This document shows positions 1-11,427 of a stretch of 64,000 nucleotides of DNA, piece by piece. Source of the DNA: Strongylocentrotus purpuratus (taxonomy: Eukaryota > Echinodermata > Echinoidea > Camarodonta > Strongylocentrotidae); the NCBI RefSeq assembly GCF_000002235.5, contig NW_022145615.1, forward strand, positions 32,213,094-32,277,093, written 5' to 3'. Under the pieces are notes generated by a model. That model was not told the DNA's origin and ran no database searches. It saw nothing but the letters and a program-made list of their open reading frames with translations. Numbering within the stretch: the first letter of the stretch is position 1; each line of letters starts with the position of its first letter. Both the position numbers and the translations under genes were made by a program.

Positions 1-1063
1 TGAGTGCGGTTTTCTCCACGCTCTCCCATTTTCGCACACTCTAGATTTTTCACTCATCCTTTCTCAGTATTTGAGTCCTTGTTTGCTGGAGTCGTTTGTA
101 TCTTTTTCTCGGTTTTACAAGTTTAGGTTTGGTGAGGGTATTGAAGGGTTGTTAATGATTCGTCAGTAGATCAAGGAATCACCAGGTTTTTAGCTTACTA
201 TATCTCTGATTTCAATTTACCTGGAAAGGGAGTGAAAAATTAACCATGGGGGGGGGGGGGGGGGCATGGGAACGTGTGCCCCCAATCGATTGATGAAAGA
301 ATAGTAAAAAAGAGAAAGCATGAAAAGAGAGAATGGAAGAGGGAAAAGGAGAAGGGAAGAGAAAGAAGACCTGGACCACCACCTTTATTCTTATTTTTCT
401 ATGTGGTATATTTTCAATTCACTCAATGAGAAAATGATGTTCATACAGAGTACATTCGAGATATGTCCATCATTATATTCATTGCCTTGTATTGTGAATT
501 TGTTTTGATAACTATTGCTAAGTCTTGGAAGATTTTTCTTCTGTAATTTGCTCTAATTGTGCCAACACAATAGGTTTATACTTGAAAATAGGAAAGTTTC
601 ATAACAAGCAATGGAGAAACAATGGACTGAAGTAAGAGAGAAGAGAGAAAGAGGATAGAACAAATTTGATAATAGTCTACAGATTTCCATTTCTTGTTCT
701 TGTAAGAACATCTGGTACACAATGCACAATGTACATGTACTATTTACAACAAGTTTTTAAATATTTTACAAATTATTGAAAAAGACTTTCCAAAGTAGTC
801 TTCTTTTCCATTTTTTCTGGCTGTATTGCTTGTATATGATATTGACTGATTTTCTTAACAATGTCAGCACAAATCTACCAAGTGTCTTTAATTAATTAAC
901 CCAACCAACCCTAACTTGTACACTAAGCAAACTTCATCTTTAGATGCACAGAAGCATGCATGCAACACTCTCCAATACTCTGCTACCACGATTCCGGCAG
1001 TGAATGTTAGCTCTAGCCATATGCTACCATGAGCTGGTATTTCAACAAACCTCTTTTTTCCAG
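1..1063. other. AT-rich non-coding stretch
   Basis: No open frame here has convincing protein composition, and the short frames are rich in K, R and E from purine runs. A G run lies at 248-264. The rest is unremarkable AT-rich DNA that could be intron or intergenic. I see no repeat family I can name. Confidence 0.5.
248..264. repeat. Poly-G tract, 17 bases
   Basis: An uninterrupted run of G. It is the first of about eleven G or C runs of 11 or more bases in the window. Such runs are prone to slippage, so the exact length may be unreliable in the assembly. Confidence 0.95.
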
Positions 1064-1186
1064 CATTGATTGTATTTCAAAAACCAGTGGTGCACGGTTT
1101 CCAAAGCAAATACAACCTGCCAGTAATACCTGTATCTCACTTTTTGATCATGGGCACCAAGTTGAAAGATTGAATGAATATGAAAA
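1064..1186 (+). CDS. Possible internal coding exon, unknown gene
   Basis: Seen: a pyrimidine-rich acceptor (CTCTTTTTTCCAG) ends at 1063, and a donor (AA|GTAATT) begins at 1187. Between them, reading in phase 1 after the first base, the frame is open for about 41 codons and includes the peptide ARFPKQIQPASNTCISLFDH. A second frame, beginning LIVFQKPVVHGFQSKYNLP, is also open and could end at an earlier donor near 1138, so the frame is not settled. I do not recognise either peptide. The + strand agrees with the terminal exon candidate at 5999-6096. It could equally be chance: the patch is short and AT-rich. Confidence 0.2.
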
Positions 1187-1884
1187 GTAATTATAGTAAT
1201 TACCGGTACCACATGCTTAATAAAAACAAAATGAACACATATTTTCAATCAAGATCAGCATCAGTTTTTGCAATGCTCCCTATTTTTGCTCTACTACGAG
1301 CACAAATTGGATTTACAAGTAACCCTGCTTTGGTTTTCTATTCAAGCTTGTTCTGGCTACCATATTATTATGTTTTGTTGTTGAAAGTGCGGTCATATCA
1401 TAAGATTATTAGGATGTGCAAGTGTGGTGACAGTCGTGAAGTTTTCATGACAATGTTTAATTAGTTCTGACATATTTCAAATCCAAGTTCTCTTAGCACC
1501 GACCTTGATCTTTCCTACCAGTAGGAAACGACCAAATGTTATGTGCATTATGGCTCAATTAGTGTACTTTGGAGTCTTGGCAGGTACCCACTTGGAGTCG
1601 TAGGGGCTGAATGAGTCCAGAGCAAATATGGCTACTCGGTCGGTAGCTACCCGCTATCCAACTGTTACCCTTGTAAGGTTGATTGTGTTTGGGCTTCCTT
1701 GCTGATATATTACACTTGAACTTTCAAAAGTCATTAGTTGAGAGACACAAGGGCATTAGATTTAGGAAATTCACAAAGTCCTTTTGGAACTAGTGTGGTA
1801 CCTAGTGTATGTGTATGTGTGATAGTATTAGGATACGCCCCTACAAGGAAACAGAGTGGAACTAAGTTGATGAAGATATACAAG

Positions 1885-2120
1885 AGATTATAGAGAGAAA
1901 AAAATGGGACAGAGAGTTAGAAAGAAAGATAAAATAGAGAGAGAGAGAGATATATAAACTAAAAGGAAAGAGAAAGAGACTATAATAAGAAAAAAAGGAA
2001 ACAAAGACAAGAGAGAAAGAAAGAGAAAGCAAAAGAAATCAGAAAAAAAGGAGGGAAAGAAGGAAATAAACAAATATCGAAATGAAAGGCAAATAGAGAA
2101 AAAGAAATAGAAAGAAAAAA
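1885..2120. repeat. Purine-rich tract
   Basis: About 235 bases of mostly A and G on the + strand, with short GAGAGA runs. It explains the K/R/E-rich and L/S/F-rich open frames on the two strands, which are not genes. Confidence 0.85.
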
Positions 2121-2619
2121 AATGAATAATTAGACAAATAAATGTTAATTGTACATTTGTATATACGGTATGGATTGATGTTAGATATTAGAGTCTATGA
2201 AACCTGTAGTGTAGACCTGGATACCAACTTGCAGGAAAAACCATTTCTCTCTCAAGCCTGTATTTGTAGTTTGTAATTGAAAGACAAGACACTTGTGCCA
2301 CACTCCCTCTCCCAGACCTAACCGTGCTCCTACACCGAGACGGAGCTGTCAAGCGTGTAATGTGAAGTAGCACAATGAATCAGTGTTTGACACCGATGGG
2401 TTTGCATCGTTTTGGTCATCATCACCCTACAAATCTCACTTGATGAGTGCCAATCCTGCCAGGATCCAAGTAACCCAATCCCTGCCAGACGTCCTGCACC
2501 GCTAAAAGTAGGTGATAAATGATCTCCACAAACTGGGATAGGAGATTCTATTATCTGGGATTTGTCTTCTTCAGGCATCAGGCTCTACATGTGCATACAA
2601 TATTCATATTTTTTAACCT

Positions 2620-2800
2620 CTTTCTGTTTCTCTCTCTCTCTCTTATTCCATTTCTCTGTTGCTCCCTTCTTTTTTTTCCCCTCTCTCGCTTTCTCTTTCT
2701 GTTTATTTTTATCTCTTACTTTCTCTTATTTCATCCCTATCTCACTTTTGTCAACTTCCCCACACCTCTTCTTTCTCTATCTTTCTCTTTATCATTACAT
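2620..2800. repeat. Pyrimidine-rich tract
   Basis: Short CTCTCT runs mixed with T-rich sequence on the + strand. Three overlapping open frames rich in S, F and L in this interval are products of the base composition. Confidence 0.85.
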
Positions 2801-4020
2801 CAAATGTTTTCCATGGTAAGGTAAAGGCGTTGCTTTTTAATAGTATTGCTGTTGATAATAAATATTGAGGTACAAATTTAAACTAAATAAACCATTGCTT
2901 TTTTTTATCAAGGAGAAAAAATCATCCAGATGAGGAATTTCTGGAATTAAAACTTTGTGTAAAATTAATTGCATAATATATATAGGATGAGGTGTGAGCA
3001 TACTGAAAGACTAATTAAGATAGAAAACTAAAGAAGGAAAGAGGCAGATCTGAGAGAGAGATGGAGAAATAATGTGTGAAATCGTGTATGGGCATTGGCA
3101 GGTGCCCCCAGCCAGCCAATCCGCATAGCCTGTTTGCCCAGAATTTAATTCCTATTTGATCAAAGTGCCCCCCCTCGACTGAATAGAACAGCATCGCCGA
3201 ACAAACAAAGATGTTCTTGCCCTTCCCTATCACTTTCACCGATTGGCGGTGCCCGGTTTCCCCCATCGTCCATTCGTGGCTGGTCCCACTGGGACTCTCG
3301 GTGTTGCTGCACTAACTTTTTTTTTGCTTCTCATATCCCATCACTTTGTCCTCTTTTCAAGTCGCTATAGGTCTGTAGCGGTTTTGTAGGGTATAATCTC
3401 TTTGCATCGTCTTTGCTGAATAAATTTTCAAACAGTTTGCCCATTGCAATTCTTTTGTTATGACCATGTGCACAGATTGAGGTTGATTCAGTCATGGATA
3501 TGCTAGCCAGGCCAGTCAGAGGATTGGTGGTATGCATATTCCTATCATGAACAAGCATGTAGTTTTGATGCATAAAGTGCCAAGAGGGATGAATTGTCTG
3601 CAAACAAAGGGCCAACATGCCATTTTTGTTTTGTTTTGTTTTGTGATCTTTTAGTTGTAGAAATTGACCATTGTCAGCCAATGCCAGGTAGAAATGAGCA
3701 CATGAAACAGCTTTTTGCCAACTGGTTGTTGTTGTTATTTGGTATTATCAGCGTTTAATTCTTTTTGAGAATTAAATATTTACGCTTGGTAGATGGTTTG
3801 TTTTTACTTATGATGCTGAAGGGCTGTAAAATTGATAACTTCTGGAGCAATGGTTCAAAATGTAGCTAAATTGAGATTTGTTTGTATTTAAAATTTTGAT
3901 TTTCTGGAAAGACAAACAATAAATATGGACAGGTGTACGTCAAATTAGGTGAATTTCAACTGCATGTATGATGTGTTTCTATTCCAGGTTAAGTGCACAG
4001 ATCAATTGAAAATATGCAAT

Positions 4021-4036
4021 CTCTCTCCCCTTATCT

Positions 4037-4085
<49 letters not shown>
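4021..4085. repeat. (CT)n dinucleotide tract
   Basis: A run of CT repeats with a short C tract before it (4040-4046). It lies in intron-like sequence. Confidence 0.9.
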
Positions 4086-5998
4086 ACTCCCTATCTGTCT
4101 ACCTGTATCTATATATATTCCCCCTTTCTGAGTATATTATTGTGGGGGCATGTTGATTACTCAATGTAGAACCTCCTGTTTAGTATGCAGATAGACTGCT
4201 CAAGTAATCCATTAGAAGATGCTATGTGTCTTTTATCCTTGATGCAATTCTAGCGTGACACTGGGCATAAATCAGAGCCTCCGTCCGTGACTGCCCTTTT
4301 GGAGCGACAGCCCTGCTTGTCAAATCATACAAGAGTGAAATAAAAATGCACTTAGGCTTTATTGGAAGGGAGGGTATAGTTTGAAGTTGTAGAATGGCTT
4401 GATGGGGATGTACAATCAACAAGTGGGTTTATTTCTTGTCTTATACTTTTACTTCAATTTATTCATACCCAGCTTTATTTATCATACCAAATGCATTTTG
4501 ATAGACTCAATCTTTTTTGCACATAGCTGTAGAAAATCAATTTTGGTTCTTAAGTAAACTGGGATTCTATTCTAGACTCTCTCTTTGGACAATTGCACTT
4601 CTTTTGCTTTTTGTTGTTCATCTGTTTTTTTTTCTTCATATATATATTACTAGTGCGTATAAGCATTTCTACATTACACACATTCTTATTTTGATGAAGT
4701 GTGTGTAATTTGAGGGGAAAAAATCATTCTGTCTGAATTCTTTTGAAATCAGCTTGCTGTTCATCTTTTGTAATGTTTTTTTTAATTTTCTATATATAGC
4801 AATAAATCAATCTGGACCTGTACATCTAAGATTTGATGATGACACTTGAAAGCTCTTTCTTTTTTTTGTAATCTTACATTATTTGAGCATGGACTGTAGG
4901 TGAAAGGGGGAAGCAATTGTAAATAAATGGTTGTTAATCACTGTTCTTGAAAGTTTCTAGTGCTTAAATTGCATTTCTAATTTTGTCCTTTTAATCTTAT
5001 TTGATTAATTTGATTAATCTTAATTACAATAATTTTGCATTTCTTTGAAATATGTGATGGGTCACTACCGTCACTGGCTTATAACACATTTTGATTTTAT
5101 TGCTTACCGGTACCCAAAGTGCCCATTACAAGGGTGTTTTGTGAGGTTAGGAATTTGAAGAAATATGTTGCTTTTTTTGTAGACTTGATTTCTCTAACCA
5201 AATTTTTAATATCTTTCTTGTTAATAATTGCATTATGAAGTTCTTGTTACTTTCACAAAGAGCTCATTTCCATGCCTGATCCAGTTTTGTTTGTCTTCTT
5301 TTTCTCACACTATCAAGCAAATCACTAATGAGAGCATCAAGTTTATTCTGAAAAAATTGTCGAACGTTCATTGCTCATTTGTCTAATTAAAAATGTGCAT
5401 GTCATATGAAAGAAATTTAGAAGGAAAGTTGACTTACTGGATATGTACCAAAGGCAGTATTTGTCATTATTTTGTAATTTCATATTTACTTTGTGATTGC
5501 CAATTATATCTTCATATTTGAATAATCGCAATGCTATGGATTAAGATAATCTTCAGTACACCTAGAAACCAATCACACTAGTTGAGGATCTGTGACAGAT
5601 CTATATCAGATAGGAAATCTAATAACGGTTGATATTGAAAGTGCAAAGTTGGCGGGAGTTGGGATTATGTGACTATTTGCTCTTTTTATCCAGAATGGAT
5701 TAAGAAACACTTTGTGCATACAATTCATCTATGTGTAATTGTACTGTCAAAGTGTTCCATTTGCCATCAATCAAACAGGGTAATTCTTCATTCGTCAACC
5801 CGTTTTGGATGCACCAGAAACAAAAAAAGGAGTTTTGAACTTTTAACTGATCATCTTTTCAGCTAGCTCACATTCATTTTCACTGACTAAATTTTAAAGT
5901 GATTGATAGTTCGTTCTGATATTATATTGATAAACTTTTTCAGCTGTGACCTAAAATTTACCATGCTCTTCTGTATTTCCCCCCCCCCCCCTCTCCAG

Positions 5999-6096
5999 AT
6001 AAAGAGAGAGAGAAGGAAGGGACATCCAAGTTCAACCTTGAGTTTCGTTTCCCCGACAACAGTACACAAGCTGCCTTGCAGTTCTTCAAGTCTTAA
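5999..6096 (+). CDS. Probable 3'-terminal coding exon, unknown gene
   Basis: Seen: a C13 run followed by CTCTCCAG forms a strong acceptor ending at 5998. Two bases (AT) complete a codon split by the intron, and the frame then reads 31 codons to a TAA at 6094-6096. The peptide contains KFNLEFRFPDNSTQAALQFF, which has a natural mix of charged, polar and hydrophobic residues and ends two residues later. A second frame is also open past this stop but is rich in S, T and P like a shifted frame. I do not recognise the family. Inference: this is the last coding exon of a + strand gene whose upstream exons lie in 1-6 kb or beyond the window, followed by a long 3' UTR. Confidence 0.35.
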
Positions 6097-6984
6097 TGTT
6101 CAAAGCATCATCTTCGACACAGAGCTGAGGCTACAATAACTACTCGTTAGAAATGAGGTCGATAAAGTAGTTTTAAGGAAAACAAAATGTTGAATACTAT
6201 GAGTGAGCTTCGTTAGTAATCATATTTTTCATAACTGCATGGGAGCTTTTTTTTTATAAAACCCCATCTATGATCTGAATTAGCATATTGGTGATAATCT
6301 CCTCTCAATGTCTGTGTCCAGGGGACAGTAACGGTGTCACCTGTCAACCATGATTATTCAAAATGTACACTTCTCCTTGGTAACAACACTTTAAAAACAA
6401 TCTTCATTACAATCTGAAACAATTAGATCTTATTTCCTCCATAAATTTGGAAGAGTGAGTTGAAATCTATTTTTTTTTTCAATTGGAATGAGGGTTCAAA
6501 CCCCTGAAATAGCACATGTTTCCTTATCCTAGGAATTGTTTTATTTGCAGTTATATCCCATGGCCTTAATATTAGATGGTTGTATCTGACTGCTTTAAAG
6601 ACAATTCATTTAATGCTGTGAACTATGAAATAGAAGTTTAGCTGAAGCCAGATTAACGATAAGTACTTTGAAAGGAGTCAATCATTGTCAATATAATGTT
6701 TTTTCACATCTGGCTGTTTTTGTTGTTGATTTTTTTTTTACATATTGTCTTTTATATCATATTCTCACAAAGATAATGTTAAATACTAGGACAAACAGCT
6801 GGAAGTGACATGAAATATAATGGTCTTTATGTGTGCTATTTTTCTATTGTGTTAGAAGTCTTCTAGAATCAGTTCATATTTGAAATACAAAACAAATAGT
6901 TGAAAATGAGTACATACTGGAGTCATACAGCAAACAAAAGATTTATTGTCTGGAGATTCCTAGATTAGTTTGATTTTTGTTTTA

Positions 6985-7081
6985 AAGACCGTCAATACTA
7001 CTGGGCCAGAAGGGATTAGACCACACAGTGAGGTCACTGACAGGTGGCTATCTGATGAGGCTACCTTGGGTAAACAAGACA

Positions 7082-7154
<73 letters not shown>
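6985..7154 (+). mobile_element. Possible 3' end of a non-LTR retroposon with (TTA)n tail
   Basis: About 95 bases of GC-richer sequence ending CTACCTTGGGTAAACAAGAC run straight into about 24 TTA repeats (7081-7154). A unique 3' end followed by a trinucleotide tail is typical of SINEs and some LINEs in marine invertebrates. No promoter boxes are visible in this piece, so it would be a truncated copy. The array could also be an independent microsatellite. Confidence 0.35.
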
Positions 7155-7155
<1 letters not shown>

Positions 7156-7963
7156 TCTCATTAACTCAGCTCCCAACTAACATAAGAAAAAGAGGATCAT
7201 GGGGGACCAACAGGCACCGATTGGGAAGTTTTCTATAATAATACAGAGGAAGCAAGTAGGACAGTGGGGCTTTAAGCACCAACATAAGGACATTATGTTT
7301 ACCAGCAAGTATAAAGATTAGTAATTTAGAAACCAGTAGTAATGGAATCTTTTGTTTTTGGCTGAATGTGTTTAAACTATTGAAAATAGGTGCGGTATGA
7401 TTTTGTTATAGACAATATCACCACTAGTTATAAACATCAGAAAATCATCGACTTTTTGTGTTATGATAAATATTTAAGTGGTAGCCCATTCTAGATATTC
7501 ATGTGTTTTATTGTTGTTTAAGTTCATAACAATATTTCTAAGAAGTTTTACATATTTATGTTGACCAACATAACACTTTCATTGTACTTACATTTTTGAA
7601 TGAATATTTTGTAATTCAATGGCTCTACTATATCATAAGCATGTTCAAAGATATTTCTTTATTTTTCTTCAAAATATGTATGTGCTCATTACATTCTAGT
7701 GTTGACTGTAATATTCTGTATTTATTTTCTTTCAGCTGAAGTTGTTTTTATTTCTGTGCTATGATTCATTTTTTTTTCCTATGTTGATTTCAATCAAACT
7801 AAGAAACACTGTTCATTGCATTAATATGTTCTCTTTATTTTTCATCCAAAAAGATGCAAAAATAAACAGAGCGATCACGCCTTCTTTGTCAACTTTCTAT
7901 ATGTACATGCAATGCAGATCCAGTATCGTAAATTTAAAAACAAAAATAGCAACAAGTGTTTCT

Positions 7964-8027
7964 AATGTGTAAACTTGTGACAATCTGCATTCATTAATGT
8001 GTAAACTTGTTACGATCTGCATTTTTT
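7964..8027. repeat. Two-copy 32-bp tandem duplication
   Basis: A unit starting AATGTGTAAACTTGT is repeated 32 bases later with a few changes. It lies inside the putative 3' UTR. Confidence 0.85.
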
Positions 8028-8734
8028 TTCATTGGTGTGACTTTACATGTGTGTGTGAACTAAAACCAGTATTGATGTTTGTGAAGAACTTTATAAGCAA
8101 ATAATTGTAAGAAGATGTGTTGTGTGATAATTGTTTAAAATATGAAGACATGACTTCCAAGTTTGTCAAAATATAGAGATATGTTGCCCTTTTAGATTGT
8201 TATTTACTGAATTGTTAATTAACAACAATTGCTTCTCTAGATTTGAATGATTTCTTTCAGATACGTTCAGTGCTGTGTAATTCAAATGCTCCATTATTTC
8301 TCAAACAGATGTAGAGATTTATTTTGTTGTAATCTTTAATATTGTAACAAACAGAATTCAAGGTAAAAGTAAAGAAATATTTTGACTAGGCCACCTTAGA
8401 GTGAAACCCTGCCTTTTTCTCGCTGTCAATGACTGATCAAACTTGTAAAAAGGGGCGTGCAGATATGTAAAAAGTAAAAAAAATAATGTTATTCAGGTGT
8501 ACAATATTTTCTCGTCAATTGAAAAGCTCTGAATACTTGTGCCTAAAATTGCATATACTCTTTGTTATGTCCGTGCATGTAAATATATATATATCTTTGT
8601 ATAAAAAGGTATTTGGATTTACTGTAACTTCAGAGCAAGAAGGATCTTAGTGTCCCTCTCATTTTAGAGGCATAAGGGTACTGTTTATTCTGATGCATAT
8701 TTGATGTGAAAGACACATGGGTGTTTTTCATGAT

Positions 8735-8935
8735 CAGCTGGTGATCCGACATTTGTTCCAGGGGTTACATTGTCAAAAGTATAGGTTAAGGGTTGGGGTT
8801 GCAATTGGGCTTTATGTTAGGTGTAGGGTTAAGGTTAGGTATATTGTTTATTAAAAGGTTGAAGTTCAGAGTTCAGTTAGTGTATGACAATGACTGTGGA
8901 GCAATTCTTGTAGGAGCATGTATTGTACAACCATG
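8735..8935. repeat. Dispersed repeat with GGTTA-rich core, copy 1
   Basis: The sequence resembles 62985-63180 in the same order: GTGATCCGA, then a GGGTTGCAATTGGG-like block, then AGGGTTAAGGTTA, then GGAGCAA and a GTACAACC-like end. Shared order over about 200 bases indicates a repeat family and not only similar base composition. I cannot assign it to a class. Confidence 0.6.
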
Positions 8936-9902
8936 ATCTGAGAAGAGAATGGAATTATGCCTGATTTGCACTGTGTGTGTCACATATAGCTCAAGGACAA
9001 TAATCATAGTTGGCTCCTAGAAATATCTACCCCTATATTTTCATGTCTCCTTTGATCTGGACAATTAAAGGGTTTAAACATTGGTATGAAAATTAAGATT
9101 GTAATGAGTACATTCCAAGGGAAGTTGTAATAGACATTACAATGACCAGACAAGTCATTCAAGTATAAAAACTGCTGACCAAACTTTTTTTGTTGCTGAC
9201 ATTTTTCATATGATCTTCTGAGAGCAAGAAGGACATGAACTTGGAGTAATCTATGAAGAATTAATGCCCTTTTAGCTCTCAAGTGACATTGTTTTTTTCT
9301 TGGACAGATCGTGCCAAAGTTCCGTAATTCTGCTATATTCAACTTGTAAATTAAGACGTATTTGATATAATGATACATTGTGGTGTCTTTTTTCTTCATG
9401 TAATTGTGGTAAAGTACTGAGGGTAGGTGTATTTCAAAATTGCTAATAATCTGGTGTTATCCATTGAAAATAATTGATATATACCCTAGTAAAGAGGTCA
9501 TGATGAGTCTCCTACTTATTAAATATATTTGTTAATTAAAATAGTAATTAATAAATAATTTTGATAACCTACTGTTCACTTAATGCTAAAGCTTTGATAA
9601 GAAAATATGATTTGGACATACAACGAAACCTAAAGCAAGCTCTTGGCATCTTATATTCATCTTCTAATATACACTATAAATCTTTTTTTTTTGCTTGTGC
9701 TTTGATGTGCCATGTTTATCCATTGTTGTCTTTTAACCTCCTAATATTGTTCATTGGCAATTACAGGTTGTTGTTTATGGACTATGTACATTGTTACTTT
9801 CTGTATCAATAGAGCGCTATGCAATTTTATTTATGTTTCCAGTTTGTGAAATGATGTGATCTCTTTTTTTTCACTGTAACTTATTCCGAAGTTTTGAGTA
9901 TG

Positions 9903-9958
9903 AATATAAAATTCACTTCTCATCTAAAGTGTGTGCAATCTTTCCTTCTTTGTGTGTG
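9903..9958 (+). promoter_or_regulatory. Possible poly(A) signal region
   Basis: A variant hexamer AATATA (9903-9908) is followed about 40 bases later by a GU-rich run TTTGTGTGTG (9949-9958). Just after this the base composition changes from T-rich to more purine-rich. This fits the end of the putative 3' UTR. A standard AATAAA near 10527 is an alternative. Confidence 0.2.
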
Positions 9959-9959
9959 C

Positions 9960-10555
9960 ATCATGAGTGATAGTGGATGTGATCAGTGATAAAAGTAGCA
10001 GTGACGAAGGGGCAGTGATACCCAGTGGTAAGAAATGTTAGAGGTGATAATGATAATTGTGATGATATTATGGAGATGAATCTTTATTAGGTGGGTATTG
10101 GTGATGACTTTGTCAATATTGATAACTCATGTTATTAGATAGTTGGAGAGCGGTAAAGAACAAAGGAAGCACTGTGATTGTGTTGATGAGTTGTTACTGC
10201 TGTTTGACCAAGAAATTCAAGTGACTTGTCGACCTTTATATATGTAGACATATTCATGGAAAACATAAGATAAAACCACCATAGCGATTTTATTTCTTAA
10301 AGTAAAAATTCAACATTCTCAATGCAGGTTTGCCGAATAGACGAAACAATATAATTATAATATAAACATTTATATGAGATATAATTGAAGCTGCAAATCC
10401 CTAGGTACACATTTTTTTTCAAATCATAGTTTTGTTTTAACCTTTTAAATATTTTTTTTAATAATTTATTTCTTCATCACATTCTCAATTTATATACATA
10501 TATCTGCACAATAATTGCGATATTGAATAAAACATTTTCTTGACGCCACTATTTC
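9960..10555. other. AT-rich non-coding stretch
   Basis: No believable open frame. The first 100 bases are rich in GTGAT-like words; the rest is plain AT-rich sequence. An AATAAA occurs near 10527. Confidence 0.5.
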
Positions 10556-11147
10556 GTTTTACTGACCCATATGAATGCGTGGCGCATTACTAGTCAACAC
10601 GTCTCTAGCGGAACTGGACCAAACACACTGACTCGTGTCATTTGTATCAGTGGCAGAACTAGACCATTCTCTTTCATGAACCAGATAACACTCATCGATG
10701 GGGCCACTTGTAGAAGTGGACAACACATGCTTGGCATTTCTCAAACGTCACTTTCGCCACTTGCGGTAGTAGGTTAAGCGTCCATGGCGTCCCCGATAGA
10801 ATATTATTAGACTAAGTTTAATCGGCGCCACTTGCAGAACTGGATCAAGCATCCATGGCGCCACTAAAAGCGCCACTGGTAGAATGAGACCACACCCATC
10901 CGTAGCGCCACTAGTAGAACTGCACCACACCCATCCGTGGCGCAACTAGTAGAACTTCATCACAGATCCGTGGCACCACTTAGAGCTAGACTACGGCCAT
11001 CCGTGGCGCCACTGGTAGAACTAGACTACGGCCATCCGTGGCGCCACATCAAGAACTGCATCACACATTCATGGCTTCACTTAAAGAACTGCACCACACC
11101 CATCCATGGCGCCACTGGTAGAGCTAGACCACGCTTCCGTGGCACCT
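10556..11147. repeat. Degenerate 35-bp minisatellite
   Basis: Units of the type CCATCCGTGGCGCCACTGGT followed by AGAACTAGAC-like sequence recur. The CCATCC starts at 10896, 10931, 10997, 11032 and about 11100 show a period near 35 bases. Older, more diverged units extend left to about 10556. Many units carry the palindrome TGGCGCCA. The array is far more GC-rich than its flanks. Three short open frames here (10559-10744, 10571-10777 and 10937-11230) only reflect the repeat. Confidence 0.85.
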
Positions 11148-11232
11148 CCTTACTGTATTCTCTGCACATTATTTCCTCCGTGAAATCTTTAATCCAGATA
11201 AAGCATGAATTATTGATTTGTTATGTTTAATG

Positions 11233-11427
11233 ATTGTTTTACCTGGCTGCTAAGAAAGCATGTATATGCCTGTAAGTAAGCAACTAGGGGCCCGCTTTAA
11301 GTCATCTTCGAGGGAGTTGGTAATGAGGACTAATGTCTTACTAAAGGACAATAGCGCATCGAATTGGTTTTGAACCCGGGACCTCCCAGTAACGAGACCA
11401 CTGCTCTACCACTCAGCCATCGCGCCT
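11233..11427 (-). mobile_element. tRNA-derived SINE-like repeat, family A, copy 1
   Basis: On the - strand it begins with a tRNA-like head: GGCGCGATGGCTGAGTGGTA resembles an A box region, and GGTCCCGGGTTCAAAACC matches a B box. The body then runs to a 3' part ending near AGGTAAAACAAT. The second copy at 42333-42503 matches head, body and end in the same order. It is therefore a mobile repeat and not a tRNA gene; the head does not continue into a normal acceptor stem. Such elements are copied by LINE machinery in trans. Confidence 0.75.

Larger units (their letters stand above)
1187..5998. other. Intron-like AT-rich stretch with GC-richer patches
   Basis: Mostly AT-rich DNA with T over A on the + strand in its second half (29 T against 9 A in 4561-4620). 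Four GC-richer patches stand out: about 2290-2515, 3085-3305, 3420-3535 and 4235-4335. Each is open in more than one frame on both strands and is flanked by possible splice sites. For example, on the + strand an AG at 3475-3476 is followed by an open frame starting IEVDSVMDMLARPV. I cannot decide strand or frame, so I do not call exons there. Simple repeats lie at 1885-2120, 2620-2800 and 4021-4085. Confidence 0.4.
6097..9902 (+). other. T-rich stretch, possible long 3' UTR
   Basis: Almost 3.8 kb without a believable open frame. Several sampled lines show more T than A on the + strand (29 T and 13 A in 7681-7740). A sustained T excess is common on the sense strand of transcribed non-coding DNA. 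It contains a (TTA)n array with a retroposon-like head, a 32-bp duplication and a dispersed repeat, annotated separately. A 131-codon frame on the - strand (9004-9399) is judged to be chance. Confidence 0.3.

Noticed and set aside
3331-3681. 116-codon - strand frame with natural composition
   Set aside because: No recognised family, and the + strand also offers exon-like frames here. Kept only as part of the ambiguous patches.
9004-9399. 131-codon - strand frame
   Set aside because: AT-rich K/L/I-rich composition, no domain, no splice or promoter support, and it lies antisense in a T-rich stretch.
10991-11040. 5S rRNA-like word CTACGGCCATCC
   Set aside because: Only about ten bases match, and the word belongs to the 35-bp minisatellite.
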